20,827 nt of DNA from Kiritimatiellia bacterium (GCA_007125875.1 SLCI01000112.1:1-20827), one strand, 5' to 3'. Shown: positions 1 to 7,745, numbered from the stretch's first letter. The notes: generated by a model from the sequence alone, not told the origin. Program-made: numbers and translations.

Positions 1-560
1 CCACTAATCGTCAGTGTTCCTGTTTCGTTTTCTTCGTGGAATCCAATTACGTTGCGATTAAATGTGAGCAGGCTGTCGGAGTCATTCACGATGCTGCTAT
101 TAAGCGAGGTGAATCGTGTGAGAATACGCTGGGCGTTATTACCTGAGGTGCCCACCATTACGGGTCCGGCACCACTAAAAACGTTAAAACCTCCGGAACC
201 GACGAGCAGAAAGCGATCATTTTCGCTTGTGAATCCCGCAGCATCAAATTGGGTTGAGCCGCTGCTGCGGAAATTGACTGAGTTAAATGCGCGATTCCCC
301 GCAGCCAAGTGGGGGTTGCTGGAGTTGACTCCGTCGATATTAAAAAACAGATTGTCGAGCTCTCCGGGCTCCGCTGCTGGTTGGATGATCTCAGTGGGGC
401 TCGTTGACCAATTATCTGTTGTTGTGACGCGCTTGTTGGATCCTGCGTCCGTGTAATAGAAGTTGCCCTGTCCCGAAGCCACCTCCGCCGCGAAGGGAGC
501 CGCTACCAACAGCGCGAGTGTGCCCGCCAATATCCGCTTTTTTGACCCATTGCTTTTCAT
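1..560 (-). CDS. Secreted protein, probably autotransporter-like/beta-helical (partial, N-terminal 186 aa)
   Basis: Reading leftwards from the ATG at 560, the frame stays open to the window edge, so the C-terminus is missing. The start is backed by GGAG about 7 bases upstream. The protein opens with a basic stretch (MKSNGSKKR), a hydrophobic core (ILAGTLALLVAAPFA) and a likely signal-peptidase site near AEVASG, so it should be exported. The mature part is rich in Asn, Ser, Thr and Gly and begins with GNFYYTDAG, followed by TTTDNWS; later stretches such as SVNFRSSGSTQFD and GTLTISG have the rhythm of beta-helical passengers with autotransporter-associated beta-strand repeats, which are abundant in Verrucomicrobiota. 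No catalytic motif is visible in the part present. An adhesin or glycan-binding surface protein is plausible, but the function is not known. Confidence 0.7.
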   Translation of the reverse strand, partial: MKSNGSKKRILAGTLALLVAAPFAAEVASGQGNFYYTDAGSNKRVTTTDNWSTSPTEIIQPAAEPGELDNLFFNIDGVNSSNPHLAAGNRAFNSVNFRSSGSTQFDAAGFTSENDRFLLVGSGGFNVFSGAGPVMVGTSGNNAQRILTRFTSLNSSIVNDSDSLLTFNRNVIGFHEENETGTLTIS

Positions 561-632
561 AGTTCGTCTCCTATCGTTAACGATCGTCGCTTGACCTTAA
601 TCCGTTACATAAGTCTTCTCTGAGATTGGCCA

Positions 633-661
633 AGACTATGAGTGAGACGTTCAGAAGTCAA
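633..661 (-). promoter_or_regulatory. Possible sigma70-type promoter of the left-edge secreted protein gene
   Basis: On the minus strand TTGACT (656-661) is followed after 17 bases by TAGTCT (633-638), a fair -35 but a poor -10. It lies about 75-100 bases upstream of the start at 560, and the 28-bp bipartite motif at 670-697 sits just upstream of the -35, an arrangement typical of activator sites. By-eye call only. Confidence 0.3.
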
Positions 662-669
662 CATTATTG

Positions 670-697
670 TGTAATAATTATTATGCTATTATGCAGT
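670..697 (-). promoter_or_regulatory. Bipartite 22-bp-period motif, copy 1 (upstream of left-edge gene)
   Basis: On the minus strand ACTGCA, 16 bases, then ATTACA. It matches the ATTGCG-N16-ATTGCA pattern found upstream of several other genes here, in the same orientation relative to its gene. The spacer ends in AATT, close to the TATT seen in other copies. A perfect AT-rich palindrome, TAATAATTATTA (672-683), overlaps it. Weaker than the copies at 7746 and 7893. Confidence 0.4.
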
Positions 698-817
698 TCT
701 GTTTTGTGGCATGGGGGCAGGGGTGACCTGTAAGGCACGCGTGACGGCAATAAACTCCAGCCGGAGGGAGGTTGTGTGAGAGGTGTCGAGAGAGGCGATC
801 CCGCCCGATCAGTGCGC

Positions 818-1972
818 TTACGAAATGTCTTTGATCGGTCGATGTTCGCGGCGGTATTTGAGCGGGGACATGCCGGTTTGTTTGCTGAACAGGCGGATCA
901 GGTACTGGACCGATGAAAATTCCATCTCATCAGCGATGAGTCGGATGGGTTTGTCGGTCGAGACCAACTCTTGTTTGATGCGGTCGATTCGCGAACGGAT
1001 CATCTCATCTTGTAAGGAGTAGCCCATCACCTTTTTGAAGCGCCACTGCAGCGTACGCGTCGCAAGACCAACATGTTCGGAAATGTCGTTAATTGATTTC
1101 CACTTCGTGGAGTGATCCCAGATAAATCGGATGGCGCGGGCAACTTGAACATCTTCTACTGCACGAATATCAGATGACCGACGCACCACAATGTCCTTCG
1201 GCGCAACGAGATTGGTTTTAATCTTAATTTTTCCACCGTTCATCATTCGGTCTAACTGTTCAGCTGCTCGATATCCTATTTCTTCAAAATTGGGATCGAT
1301 GCTCGTAATTGGAACACGTGCGAATGGGCATACAAGGGGATCGTTATTAACGCCGATAACGGCAACTTCTTCGGGAACCGCAATATCCTCGGCAATCAGT
1401 TGGCGAATCAATTCGGTGGCATCGTCATCATCGATACAAAAGACGCCCACCGGACTTCGCAGAGTTTTAAGCAATTTCCCGAAGGATTTGGGCTGATGCG
1501 ACCCATTGGTGGCGTAGACGGGTTGGCGTTTGCGCGTTAGGCGAATGTCGACACATTCCATATCCCGGGCAGATGCGATGGCCGCATGGAAGCCAGCAAT
1601 CCGGTCATGCACATAGGTGTGATTAGCACGGCATAATGTCATAAACCTGTGAAAGCCTCGCTCCAGAAAATGCTCGGCGGCCATTTGGCCAATCGCGCGA
1701 TTATCAGCATGGACGCGTGGCACCTGCAGGCCGCTACCGAAATCTTCCAAGGCGACAACCGGTCCAGCGAACCCTTTAACCATTTCGACTCGATTCCGGT
1801 CATGGGGGCCAAATTCAACGATTAGTCCGTCGAGGTCCGGGACCTTGATGACGGCTTCGGGCATATGGTGGGAAGAGTAGACATCCCAGTGATGCTGTTG
1901 AGCATACTTTAGAACACCCAAATGCACGCGCATTTCGTACCAGCGCGTCGAAAACAATATTTTCTTGGCCAT
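818..1972 (-). CDS. XylR-type transcriptional regulator (sugar-binding LacI/PBP1-like domain plus AraC HTH)
   Basis: A 384-residue cytoplasmic regulator. The start is taken at ATG 1972 because AAGGGG lies 5 bases upstream; an in-frame GTG at 1978 would add two residues. Residues ~1-265 look like the periplasmic-binding-protein-like effector domain of XylR (LGVLKYAQQHHWDVY near the start, ALEDFGSGLQVPRVHADN, then FCIDDDDATELIRQL and IGVNNDPLVCP). Residues ~280-380 are an AraC-type double helix-turn-helix (INDISEHVGLATRTLQWRFKK, then IADEMEFSSVQYLIRLFSKQTGMSP). This architecture normally senses a sugar and activates catabolic genes. It lies next to the FGE/sulfatase cluster, so a sugar released from a sulfated polysaccharide is a reasonable but unproven ligand. 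Its own promoter region carries TTGCGCAA, a half-site-like sequence. Confidence 0.92.
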   Translation of the reverse strand: MAKKILFSTRWYEMRVHLGVLKYAQQHHWDVYSSHHMPEAVIKVPDLDGLIVEFGPHDRNRVEMVKGFAGPVVALEDFGSGLQVPRVHADNRAIGQMAAEHFLERGFHRFMTLCRANHTYVHDRIAGFHAAIASARDMECVDIRLTRKRQPVYATNGSHQPKSFGKLLKTLRSPVGVFCIDDDDATELIRQLIAEDIAVPEEVAVIGVNNDPLVCPFARVPITSIDPNFEEIGYRAAEQLDRMMNGGKIKIKTNLVAPKDIVVRRSSDIRAVEDVQVARAIRFIWDHSTKWKSINDISEHVGLATRTLQWRFKKVMGYSLQDEMIRSRIDRIKQELVSTDKPIRLIADEMEFSSVQYLIRLFSKQTGMSPLKYRREHRPIKDIS

Positions 1973-2006
1973 AACCACCCCTTATACGTCCTTGTGAAGA
2001 GGTAGA

Positions 2007-2032
2007 GTTATACTTTTGCGCAATCCTGTCAA
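2007..2032 (-). promoter_or_regulatory. Putative promoter of the XylR-like regulator with an internal TTGCGCAA palindrome
   Basis: On the minus strand TTGACA (2027-2032) and TATAAC (2007-2012) resemble -35 and -10 boxes, but the spacing is only 14 bases, shorter than optimal. The palindrome TTGCGCAA (2016-2023) fills the gap and contains the TTGCG half of the bipartite motif, so autoregulation is possible. The -35 overlaps the stop codon of the upstream FGE gene. Readthrough from the FGE gene is the alternative. Confidence 0.35.
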
Positions 2033-3096
2033 TCGCGATCTTTTACCAAGCGAAACCCGATGTGACTGGTGCCGGTATCCGGCGATGTGCCTCGGCGGGC
2101 TGCTGGGCGATAGCTCTCGCAGTAGTCTGGATGACATAGGAAAGAGCCGCCCTTGATCACTCGGCGTTCAGCGCCAGGCACGGAGGGCGGGGAAGGGTCA
2201 CCGCGCAGAAAGGGTTCGGGGTCGTCTTGCGCTGGCCCGGTCGGGTTACAACAGGTTTCGCCCGTATCAGCTCGCTGAGCGAAAGCGGCTCCGTGGTAAA
2301 TGTCCGAGCACCAATCCCAGACATTACCTGCCATATCATATAAGCCGTATCCATTAGGAGGAAAGGATCCAACCGGTGATGTCCCGGCAAAGCCGTCTTC
2401 TGCGGTATTGCGATAGGGAAAGTTGCCATGCCAGCGGTTGACCATGATCTCACCGTTCGGACGCTCTTCGCTGCCCCAGCTGAAACGGGCACTCTCCAGG
2501 CCCCCTCGTGCGGCAAATTCCCATTCCGCCTCGGTGGGCAGCCGTCCGCCGGCCCAATCAGCAAACGCGACGGCATCTTCCCAGGCAACATGAACGACAG
2601 GATGATCGAGGCGCTCGGCAATCGAGCTCCCCGGGCCTTCCGGGTGTCGCCACGATGCCCCAGTGGTCCACTCCCACCATTGCCCCATATGGCGCAGATC
2701 AACGGGGCCTTCTGTTGGGCGAAAAACAAGCGAGCCAGGTGCAAGAGCCTCCGGTGGCGGTCGTGGCGTGCCGGGCGGTACTTGTTTGCGTATCTCTTCC
2801 CAGTCGAGAGCGCGTTCAGCTACAGTGATGTAACCTGTCTCTTCAACAAATCGCTCAAAACGTGCGTTCGTAACAGGGTGGATGTCCATATAGAACGCAT
2901 CGACTCTGACGCGGTGTACCGGGCGCTCGTTTGGATAGGCATGCGGTTCCTCCGATCCCATGAGGAATTCGCCGCCGGGAATAAGGACCATGCCCGCAGG
3001 TGGGGATGCTTGCGTTTCTGCGTTGACCACGATGAGCCCTTGAAGGGCCAGAGTCATGGCCAATATTTTAGTTAAGTGACCTGATCTAATTTTCAT
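2029..3096 (-). CDS. Exported formylglycine-generating enzyme (FGE/SUMF1 family, catalytic cysteines present)
   Basis: A 355-residue protein whose ATG at 3096 has AGGAG 7 bases upstream. The N-terminus (MKIRSGHLTKILAMTLALQG, ending near VNAETQA) is a signal peptide, so it should act outside the cytoplasm. The rest is a full SUMF1/FGE-sulfatase domain: MVLIPGGEFLMGS, PVHRVRVDAFYMD, HPVTNARF, LPTEAEWEFAARGG, YGLYDMAGNVWDW, VIKGGSFLC and the closing SHIGFRL. C321 and C326 in LCHPDYC match the paired active-site cysteines of genuine copper-dependent FGEs, which oxidise the Cys of CxPxR in sulfatases to formylglycine using oxygen. Most SUMF1-fold proteins lack this pair, so real FGE activity is likely. 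It is divergent from sulfatase A, a natural substrate. The odd point is the signal peptide: characterised bacterial FGEs are usually cytosolic. Confidence 0.9.
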   Translation of the reverse strand: MKIRSGHLTKILAMTLALQGLIVVNAETQASPPAGMVLIPGGEFLMGSEEPHAYPNERPVHRVRVDAFYMDIHPVTNARFERFVEETGYITVAERALDWEEIRKQVPPGTPRPPPEALAPGSLVFRPTEGPVDLRHMGQWWEWTTGASWRHPEGPGSSIAERLDHPVVHVAWEDAVAFADWAGGRLPTEAEWEFAARGGLESARFSWGSEERPNGEIMVNRWHGNFPYRNTAEDGFAGTSPVGSFPPNGYGLYDMAGNVWDWCSDIYHGAAFAQRADTGETCCNPTGPAQDDPEPFLRGDPSPPSVPGAERRVIKGGSFLCHPDYCESYRPAARRGTSPDTGTSHIGFRLVKDRD

Positions 3097-3216
3097 GTCA
3101 GCTCCTGGCAGGCTGCTGAGATTTGATTTAGCCTGTGTAAACTTTGCTTCGCCCTAAATCGAGACGTGGAAATTTCCCATGTTTTTCATTTACTCCCTGA
3201 TGTAGTTGCAGTATAA

Positions 3217-3244
3217 CATAACAATACTGACACAAAAACGCAAC
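3217..3244 (-). promoter_or_regulatory. Bipartite 22-bp-period motif, copy 2 (FGE / sulfatase A divergent region)
   Basis: On the minus strand GTTGCG (3239-3244), 16 bases containing TTTTGTGTCAGTATT, then GTTATG (3217-3222). The spacer matches copies 3, 4 and 5 (GTGT, then TATT before the second box), although the second box is degenerate. It lies 121 bases upstream of the FGE start and 115 bases upstream of the sulfatase A start, so it could serve either gene. The rest of the 263-base region (3097-3359) shows no other clear signal. Confidence 0.45.
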
Positions 3245-3359
3245 ATTTGGCAGGGCTTTTCGTCCGCATGATTAGCCCCCGCACTCATATTGAGTTCGCA
3301 AGCTGCTCAGTGGGCATGCAAGGATTCTGGAGTTAAACATAGCAGTGAGGAGACGTAAA

Positions 3360-4904
3360 ATGAAGCAAAACAAGTTGTTCAGGCGCATCCTGTTGGGAAT
3401 GCTCATGGTCGGATGGTTGATGCTCGCCAACTCGGCGGAAGCGACTGGGAAGACGCCCAATATTCTCTTTTTCTTTACGGATGACATGGGGATTGGGGAC
3501 ACGCGTATCTATGACGAACATGCCGCGATTAGTTTGCCCAATTACGAGCGATTGGCCGAACGAGGGCTTGTGTTCAATTACGCGCACGCAGCAGCAGCAG
3601 TTTGTGCGCCGACTCGCTACAGCGTGTTGTCTGGAAATTATCCGTGGCGCGGACGGCAACCAAATGGGACCTGGATGGCCCATCAGCCTTCTCAGTTCCG
3701 TCCGGGCCAGCCTTCGTTGGGGGACCTGTTGAAGCGGGTGGGTTACCACACGGCCTTTTTTGGCAAGGAGCATCTAGGCGGCGGACTGATTGATCGTAAT
3801 ACGGGGCGGATCGTGCAGGGTTGGCGCTATGATGTGGCTGATATCGATTTCTCGCGACCGATGCCGGAAGGTCTGCAGACAAAAGGTTTCGATCATGTGA
3901 TCTCATTGCCGCAAGGCATTCAGGGCCCCCCCTATGCGTGGTTTAAAAACGGGCTGTTGGTGGGTGATCCATCGGAGATCAAGATCTGGGAAGAAGGTCA
4001 ATATGGTCGCTCGGTGATTAAGCGCACAGGGTGGGGGATGCCCGGCTTTGACACCTCGGAGGTGGGCCCTATGCTGACAAAGTTCGCCTTAGAGTTTCTC
4101 GATCGGCACTACGCGGAAAATGAGGCCGCAGATGAGCCGCGACCCTTCCTGCTTTATTACAGCAGTCAAAGTTGTCACACGCCACACACGCCGCCTGAAG
4201 AGATGTTGGGCGTGCAAATTGAAGGAGCGAGCGGACATTCGGCTCACTTAGATATTATCTATGAGGCGGATGTGACGCTGGGAATGCTTCTGGATCGAAT
4301 TGAAGCTGCGGGTGAACTGGAGAATACGCTTGTGATATTCACCAGTGATAATGGTGGATTGAATTGGACGCAGCGTGCCGAAGGGGATACCAGCCATGAC
4401 TCCTCGGGAGATCTACGAGGTGGGAAAGCACAAATATGGGAGGGTGGTCATCGAGTGCCTTTCGTCGTGGCCTGGGGCGATGGATCAGATTCGTCCCCGA
4501 TTCCGCCCGGAAGACGCACCGATGCGCTGCTTGGGCTGCAAGATGTCTATGCTACGTTGGCGGAATTGACGGGGCAGACCTTGGCGGAAAGTGAAGCATT
4601 GGATAGCTTTTCCTATTATCGCCTATTGCGAGGTCAGGAGGACGCGCCCAGGCGAGAGAATATGTTGATTCAGTCAAACGACGAGCCAGAGTGGGGACAG
4701 GATAATACGCGTGCCTATCGCGAGGGGCCCTGGAAGTTGGTTGTGAATCGAATTCATCAGCCACGGAACTTCTTTAACTTGGTCGATGACCCGGGAGAAC
4801 GTAACGATTTGATTCGAGATCCCGCGCATGAGGATCGGATCGAAGCCATGCTGGAAGGGTATAACAATATCCGCCATAGCCGACGCAGTGTGCCGTTGCT
4901 TTGA
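3360..4904 (+). CDS. Secreted Cys-type sulfatase A (family S1, arylsulfatase-like)
   Basis: A 514-residue alkaline-phosphatase-superfamily sulfatase. The start is ATG 3360, with GAGGAG 8 bases upstream; the longer frame beginning at GTG 3345 would start inside that ribosome-binding site. A signal peptide (MKQNKLFRRILLGMLMVGWL, cleaved near NSAEA) sends it to the periplasm or outside. The hallmarks are present: metal ligands D41-D42 (TDDMG), the formylglycine signature C82-A-P-T-R, FFGKEHLG, SDNGGLNW and GGKAQIWEGGHRVPF. It should hydrolyse sulfate esters after C82 is converted to formylglycine, probably on a sulfated polysaccharide or oligosaccharide; the substrate subfamily cannot be read with confidence. 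It sits between the divergent FGE gene and the anSME gene on the same strand, so both potential maturases are adjacent. Confidence 0.93.
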   Translation: MKQNKLFRRILLGMLMVGWLMLANSAEATGKTPNILFFFTDDMGIGDTRIYDEHAAISLPNYERLAERGLVFNYAHAAAAVCAPTRYSVLSGNYPWRGRQPNGTWMAHQPSQFRPGQPSLGDLLKRVGYHTAFFGKEHLGGGLIDRNTGRIVQGWRYDVADIDFSRPMPEGLQTKGFDHVISLPQGIQGPPYAWFKNGLLVGDPSEIKIWEEGQYGRSVIKRTGWGMPGFDTSEVGPMLTKFALEFLDRHYAENEAADEPRPFLLYYSSQSCHTPHTPPEEMLGVQIEGASGHSAHLDIIYEADVTLGMLLDRIEAAGELENTLVIFTSDNGGLNWTQRAEGDTSHDSSGDLRGGKAQIWEGGHRVPFVVAWGDGSDSSPIPPGRRTDALLGLQDVYATLAELTGQTLAESEALDSFSYYRLLRGQEDAPRRENMLIQSNDEPEWGQDNTRAYREGPWKLVVNRIHQPRNFFNLVDDPGERNDLIRDPAHEDRIEAMLEGYNNIRHSRRSVPLL

Positions 4905-4934
4905 GTCTGCCTGTTAGCGAAGAAGCAGCAAATC

Positions 4935-4961
4935 CCGCCACGGTGATCGAACCTGGCGGGT
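4935..4961 (+). terminator. Hairpin after sulfatase A, possible terminator or attenuator
   Basis: CCCGCCA and TGGCGGG form a perfect 7-bp stem, extended inside by GGT/ACC with one bulged C, around a gatcga loop. It starts 30 bases after the sulfatase A stop. No T-run follows directly (the next is TTTT at ~4977), so it may only partly separate sulfatase A from anSME, or stabilise the mRNA end. Confidence 0.45.
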
Positions 4962-5029
4962 GTGAGGTAGGCCGCTTTTCATTGGCATTCGTTTCTGCGT
5001 TCGGTTCCGATGGTGTACGATAGGCTGTG

Positions 5030-6304
5030 ATGGAGAAAGCTAACCCAAAGGGCTCGGGCTGGATGCAAGGGGTGGCGCCTTGGCAAACGCGCCCCTATAG
5101 CGTGATGACGAAGCCGGTTGGGCCAATCTGTAATCTGGATTGCACCTACTGTTATTACCTGGAGAAGGAAAAGCTATTCGCGCGATCTGAAAAGTATCGT
5201 ATGTCGACGGCCCTGCTCGACAAGTATATTCGCGAGTACATTCAATCGCAAAGTACGCCAGAAATCACATTTACTTGGCAAGGTGGCGAACCCACATTGC
5301 TTGGGGTGGATTTCTTTCGGCGTGTTGTTGCGTTGCAGGAAGAACACGCTGACGGGCGCACGATTCACAATTGCCTGCAAACCAATGGCACCCTATTGAA
5401 CGATGAATGGAGCAGCTTTTTTGCCCAGCACAAGTTCTTAATCGGAATCAGCGTGGATGGCCCAGCTGAGTTGCATGACGCTTATCGAGTGGATAAGCGA
5501 CAACGCCCTACCTTTGATCGAGTGCTGCAAGGCGTAGGCTATTTAAAGAAGCACGGTGTTGAATTCAACACGTTAACCGTTGTGAATCGGCTAAACTCCA
5601 AGAAGCCGCGCAAGGTTTACCGTTTTCTGAAAGAGATGGGTTCAGAGTTCATTCAGTTTATTCCGTTGGTCGAGCGCAAGCCTAACGCAACGGCGCGTAG
5701 TCTGGGGCTGGATCTTGCGTCCCCACCTGATCTAAGCGAAGCAGAGGAAGAACATTCTCCCGTGACTTCATGGAGCGTCGGCTCGGTTGCGTATGGCGAT
5801 TTTCTCATCGCCATTTTTGATGAGTGGGTTCGGAAGGATGTTGGTTCAACCTTCGTCCAGCTATTTGATGTGGCACTGAACAACTGGATGGGGCTGGGTT
5901 CGCCGCTCTGTGTCTTCGCCGAAAAGTGTGGCCGCGCCTTGGTAATGGAACACAATGGTGACGTCTATTCTTGCGATCATTTCGTTTATCCCAAATACAG
6001 ATTGGGTAATGTTGCCGACCAATCATTGGGCGCGATGGTGGAGTCGTCAGCCCAGATTAAGTTTGGTGAAGATAAGTTGACCACATTGCCGGCTTACTGC
6101 CGGTCTTGCGAGGTACGCTTTGCGTGCAATGGTGAGTGTCCCAAGCATCGTTTCATGCATACGCCTAGTGGAGAACCGGGCCTGAACTACCTATGCGGCG
6201 GATACAAAAAATTCTTCAAGCACATCGATCCATATATGCGAACAATGTGCCAGCTGCTGCATGAAAAGCGGCCAGCTTCGGATATTATGGCGCAGCTCGC
6301 CTAA
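5030..6304 (+). CDS. Anaerobic sulfatase-maturating enzyme (anSME), radical SAM with SPASM domain
   Basis: A 424-residue cytoplasmic Fe-S enzyme. I choose ATG 5030 (a GTG lies at 5027; the ribosome-binding site is weak either way). The radical-SAM cluster motif is C34-NLD-C38-TY-C41 followed by YYLEKE, as in characterised anSMEs, then WQGGEPTLLG and CLQTNGTLL for SAM and peptide binding. The C-terminal SPASM region has a cysteine array for two auxiliary 4Fe-4S clusters: LCVFAEKCGRALVMEHNGDV, YSCDHFVYPKYRLGN, YCRSCEVRFACNGECPKHRF and YLCGGYKKFF; the D of NGDVYSCDHF fits the conserved catalytic Asp. It converts the Cys or Ser of unfolded sulfatases to formylglycine without oxygen. It is flanked by two Cys-type sulfatases. 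No copy of the 22-bp-period motif is found in front of it. Its stop overlaps the stop of the opposing sulfatase B gene. Confidence 0.94.
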   Translation: MEKANPKGSGWMQGVAPWQTRPYSVMTKPVGPICNLDCTYCYYLEKEKLFARSEKYRMSTALLDKYIREYIQSQSTPEITFTWQGGEPTLLGVDFFRRVVALQEEHADGRTIHNCLQTNGTLLNDEWSSFFAQHKFLIGISVDGPAELHDAYRVDKRQRPTFDRVLQGVGYLKKHGVEFNTLTVVNRLNSKKPRKVYRFLKEMGSEFIQFIPLVERKPNATARSLGLDLASPPDLSEAEEEHSPVTSWSVGSVAYGDFLIAIFDEWVRKDVGSTFVQLFDVALNNWMGLGSPLCVFAEKCGRALVMEHNGDVYSCDHFVYPKYRLGNVADQSLGAMVESSAQIKFGEDKLTTLPAYCRSCEVRFACNGECPKHRFMHTPSGEPGLNYLCGGYKKFFKHIDPYMRTMCQLLHEKRPASDIMAQLA

Positions 6305-7710
6305 AGCTCGAATGCGCTGCGCGGCCGGACACGCGGATTGCGCCACTCGTCCATATCCAGCCCTTGAAATGCGGGTTCGAGCATTTCTGCACTCCACTCG
6401 TTGAAGGTCTCGACCATTTCGCTGACGCGGCCTGCCGCATCAGGAGCTAAATTCCGACTCTCGGAAATGTCGTTGCGCAGATTGAAAAGCAATGTGTTCT
6501 CTGATGCTCTGGGGCGAACCACTTTATAATCACCATCACGCATCGCAAAAGCACCCCGATCGAACATGCGCAAATAGATGCGCTCGTGCGGTGGACCTTC
6601 GATGTATCCGTTTACATAGGGAATCAAGTCAACGCCGTCCAGTGGGCGCTCAGGATCGTGAGGAATACCAGTATAAGAGGCCATGGTGGCAAACACATCC
6701 AGTGAAAGGATTGGCTCGGTATATGTCAGTCCCGCGGGGAAAACGCCCGGCCAGCGGACCGCATAGGGCACACGGAAGCCACCCTCGAAGGCAGTTCCTT
6801 TGGCACCGCGCAGCGGACGGTTGTTGGAGCCATTATTCCAAGGGCCGCCATTGTCGGAAAAGAAGAAGATGGCGGTGTTGTCGCTGATGTTTAACTCATC
6901 CAGCAAGTCGAGCAACTCGCCAATACCGCGGTCCATCACAGTGACCATTGCGGCATAAATGCGGCGTGTTTCATCATCGATGTGACTAAATTTGTCGATC
7001 TCTTCCTGTGGGGCTTGCATGGGGGCATGCGGAGCATTGTAGGCGAGAAACAGGAAGAACGGGTTTTCGTGATGGCGTTGAATAAACTCGAGTGCCTCGC
7101 GCGTAAATTCATCGGTGAGGTATTGCTCTGTGCGCACCGGCTCCCAATTGCGTACCACCCAGGTTAGATAGCTTTCGGGCTCATTGCGTGCCTCACGCCA
7201 ATCGCGAATGTACAGGTCTTCTGGGAAATACCGTAGCCCGCCACCGAGGTGTCCGTAGAACTCGTCAAAGCCGCGATTCAATGGGTGAAAATTGTCATGT
7301 GAGCCGAGATGCCATTTGCCGATGATGCCCGAAGTGTAGCCGATTTCGCCCAGGGCATCGGCCAGCGTGCGCTCATCAAGGGAAAGTCCGACTTCGGGGT
7401 CGTGAGGACGCCACGCTGGATTTCGCTCGAATCCGTGCCGCTGTCCGTGACGCCCGGTAATGAATCCGGCACGACTGGGACCGCATACCGTGTAGGTGAC
7501 GTAAGCATCTGTGAACACAACACCGTCACGCGCGATGCGATCAATATTCGGCGTGGGAAGTTCAGTGCTGCCATTAAATCCTGTATCGGCATAGCCTAGG
7601 TCATCCGGCATAATCACAATCAGATTGGGCGGTGGTGAGGCGGGTTCGGCGAACAATTCTGCCACCCGACTGAGTGTTAAAATAAAAACAAATATGGATA
7701 TTACTTTCAT
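6301..7710 (-). CDS. Secreted Cys-type sulfatase B (family S1, arylsulfatase-like)
   Basis: A 469-residue sulfatase. ATG 7710 is preferred, with CGGAG about 7 bases upstream; a GTG ten codons earlier at 7740 overlaps a palindrome and would put extra polar residues before the signal peptide (MKVISIFVFILTLSRVAELF, cleaved near FAEP). Active-site features: D36-D37 (MPDDLGYAD), signature C76-G-P-S-R followed by AGFITGRHGQRHG, GKWHLGSHDNFHPLNRGFDE, FFFSDNGGPW and KGTAFEGGFRVPYAVRWPG. This arrangement (GKWHLG, NRGFDEFYGHLGGG) is typical of secreted sulfatases acting on sugar sulfates. Like sulfatase A it is Cys-type, so either FGE or anSME could mature it. It is convergent with anSME (4-base overlap) and divergent from the repeat-protein gene at 7975. 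Confidence 0.93.
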   Translation of the reverse strand: MKVISIFVFILTLSRVAELFAEPASPPPNLIVIMPDDLGYADTGFNGSTELPTPNIDRIARDGVVFTDAYVTYTVCGPSRAGFITGRHGQRHGFERNPAWRPHDPEVGLSLDERTLADALGEIGYTSGIIGKWHLGSHDNFHPLNRGFDEFYGHLGGGLRYFPEDLYIRDWREARNEPESYLTWVVRNWEPVRTEQYLTDEFTREALEFIQRHHENPFFLFLAYNAPHAPMQAPQEEIDKFSHIDDETRRIYAAMVTVMDRGIGELLDLLDELNISDNTAIFFFSDNGGPWNNGSNNRPLRGAKGTAFEGGFRVPYAVRWPGVFPAGLTYTEPILSLDVFATMASYTGIPHDPERPLDGVDLIPYVNGYIEGPPHERIYLRMFDRGAFAMRDGDYKVVRPRASENTLLFNLRNDISESRNLAPDAAGRVSEMVETFNEWSAEMLEPAFQGLDMDEWRNPRVRPRSAFEL

Positions 7711-7730
7711 GAATCGCTCCGACGAGATTT

Positions 7731-7742
7731 TTGTGTACACAA
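7731..7742. promoter_or_regulatory. Perfect 12-bp palindrome in the sulfatase B leader
   Basis: TTGTGTACACAA is a perfect palindrome 21 bases upstream of the sulfatase B start codon and next to the bipartite motif at 7746. It could be an operator for a second, dimeric repressor, or chance in an AT-rich leader. Confidence 0.3.
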
Positions 7743-7745
7743 GTG

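Noticed and set aside
52..456. 134-codon open frame on the plus strand near the left edge
   Set aside because: Antisense to the open frame that has a ribosome-binding site and signal peptide at 560 (minus strand).
720..817. Terminator after the XylR-like regulator (CTCC/GGAG near 757-767)
   Set aside because: Only a 4-bp stem and no T-run on the relevant strand.
2428..3075. 215-codon open frame on the plus strand
   Set aside because: Antisense to the FGE gene, which has a complete conserved domain; low-complexity translation without motifs.
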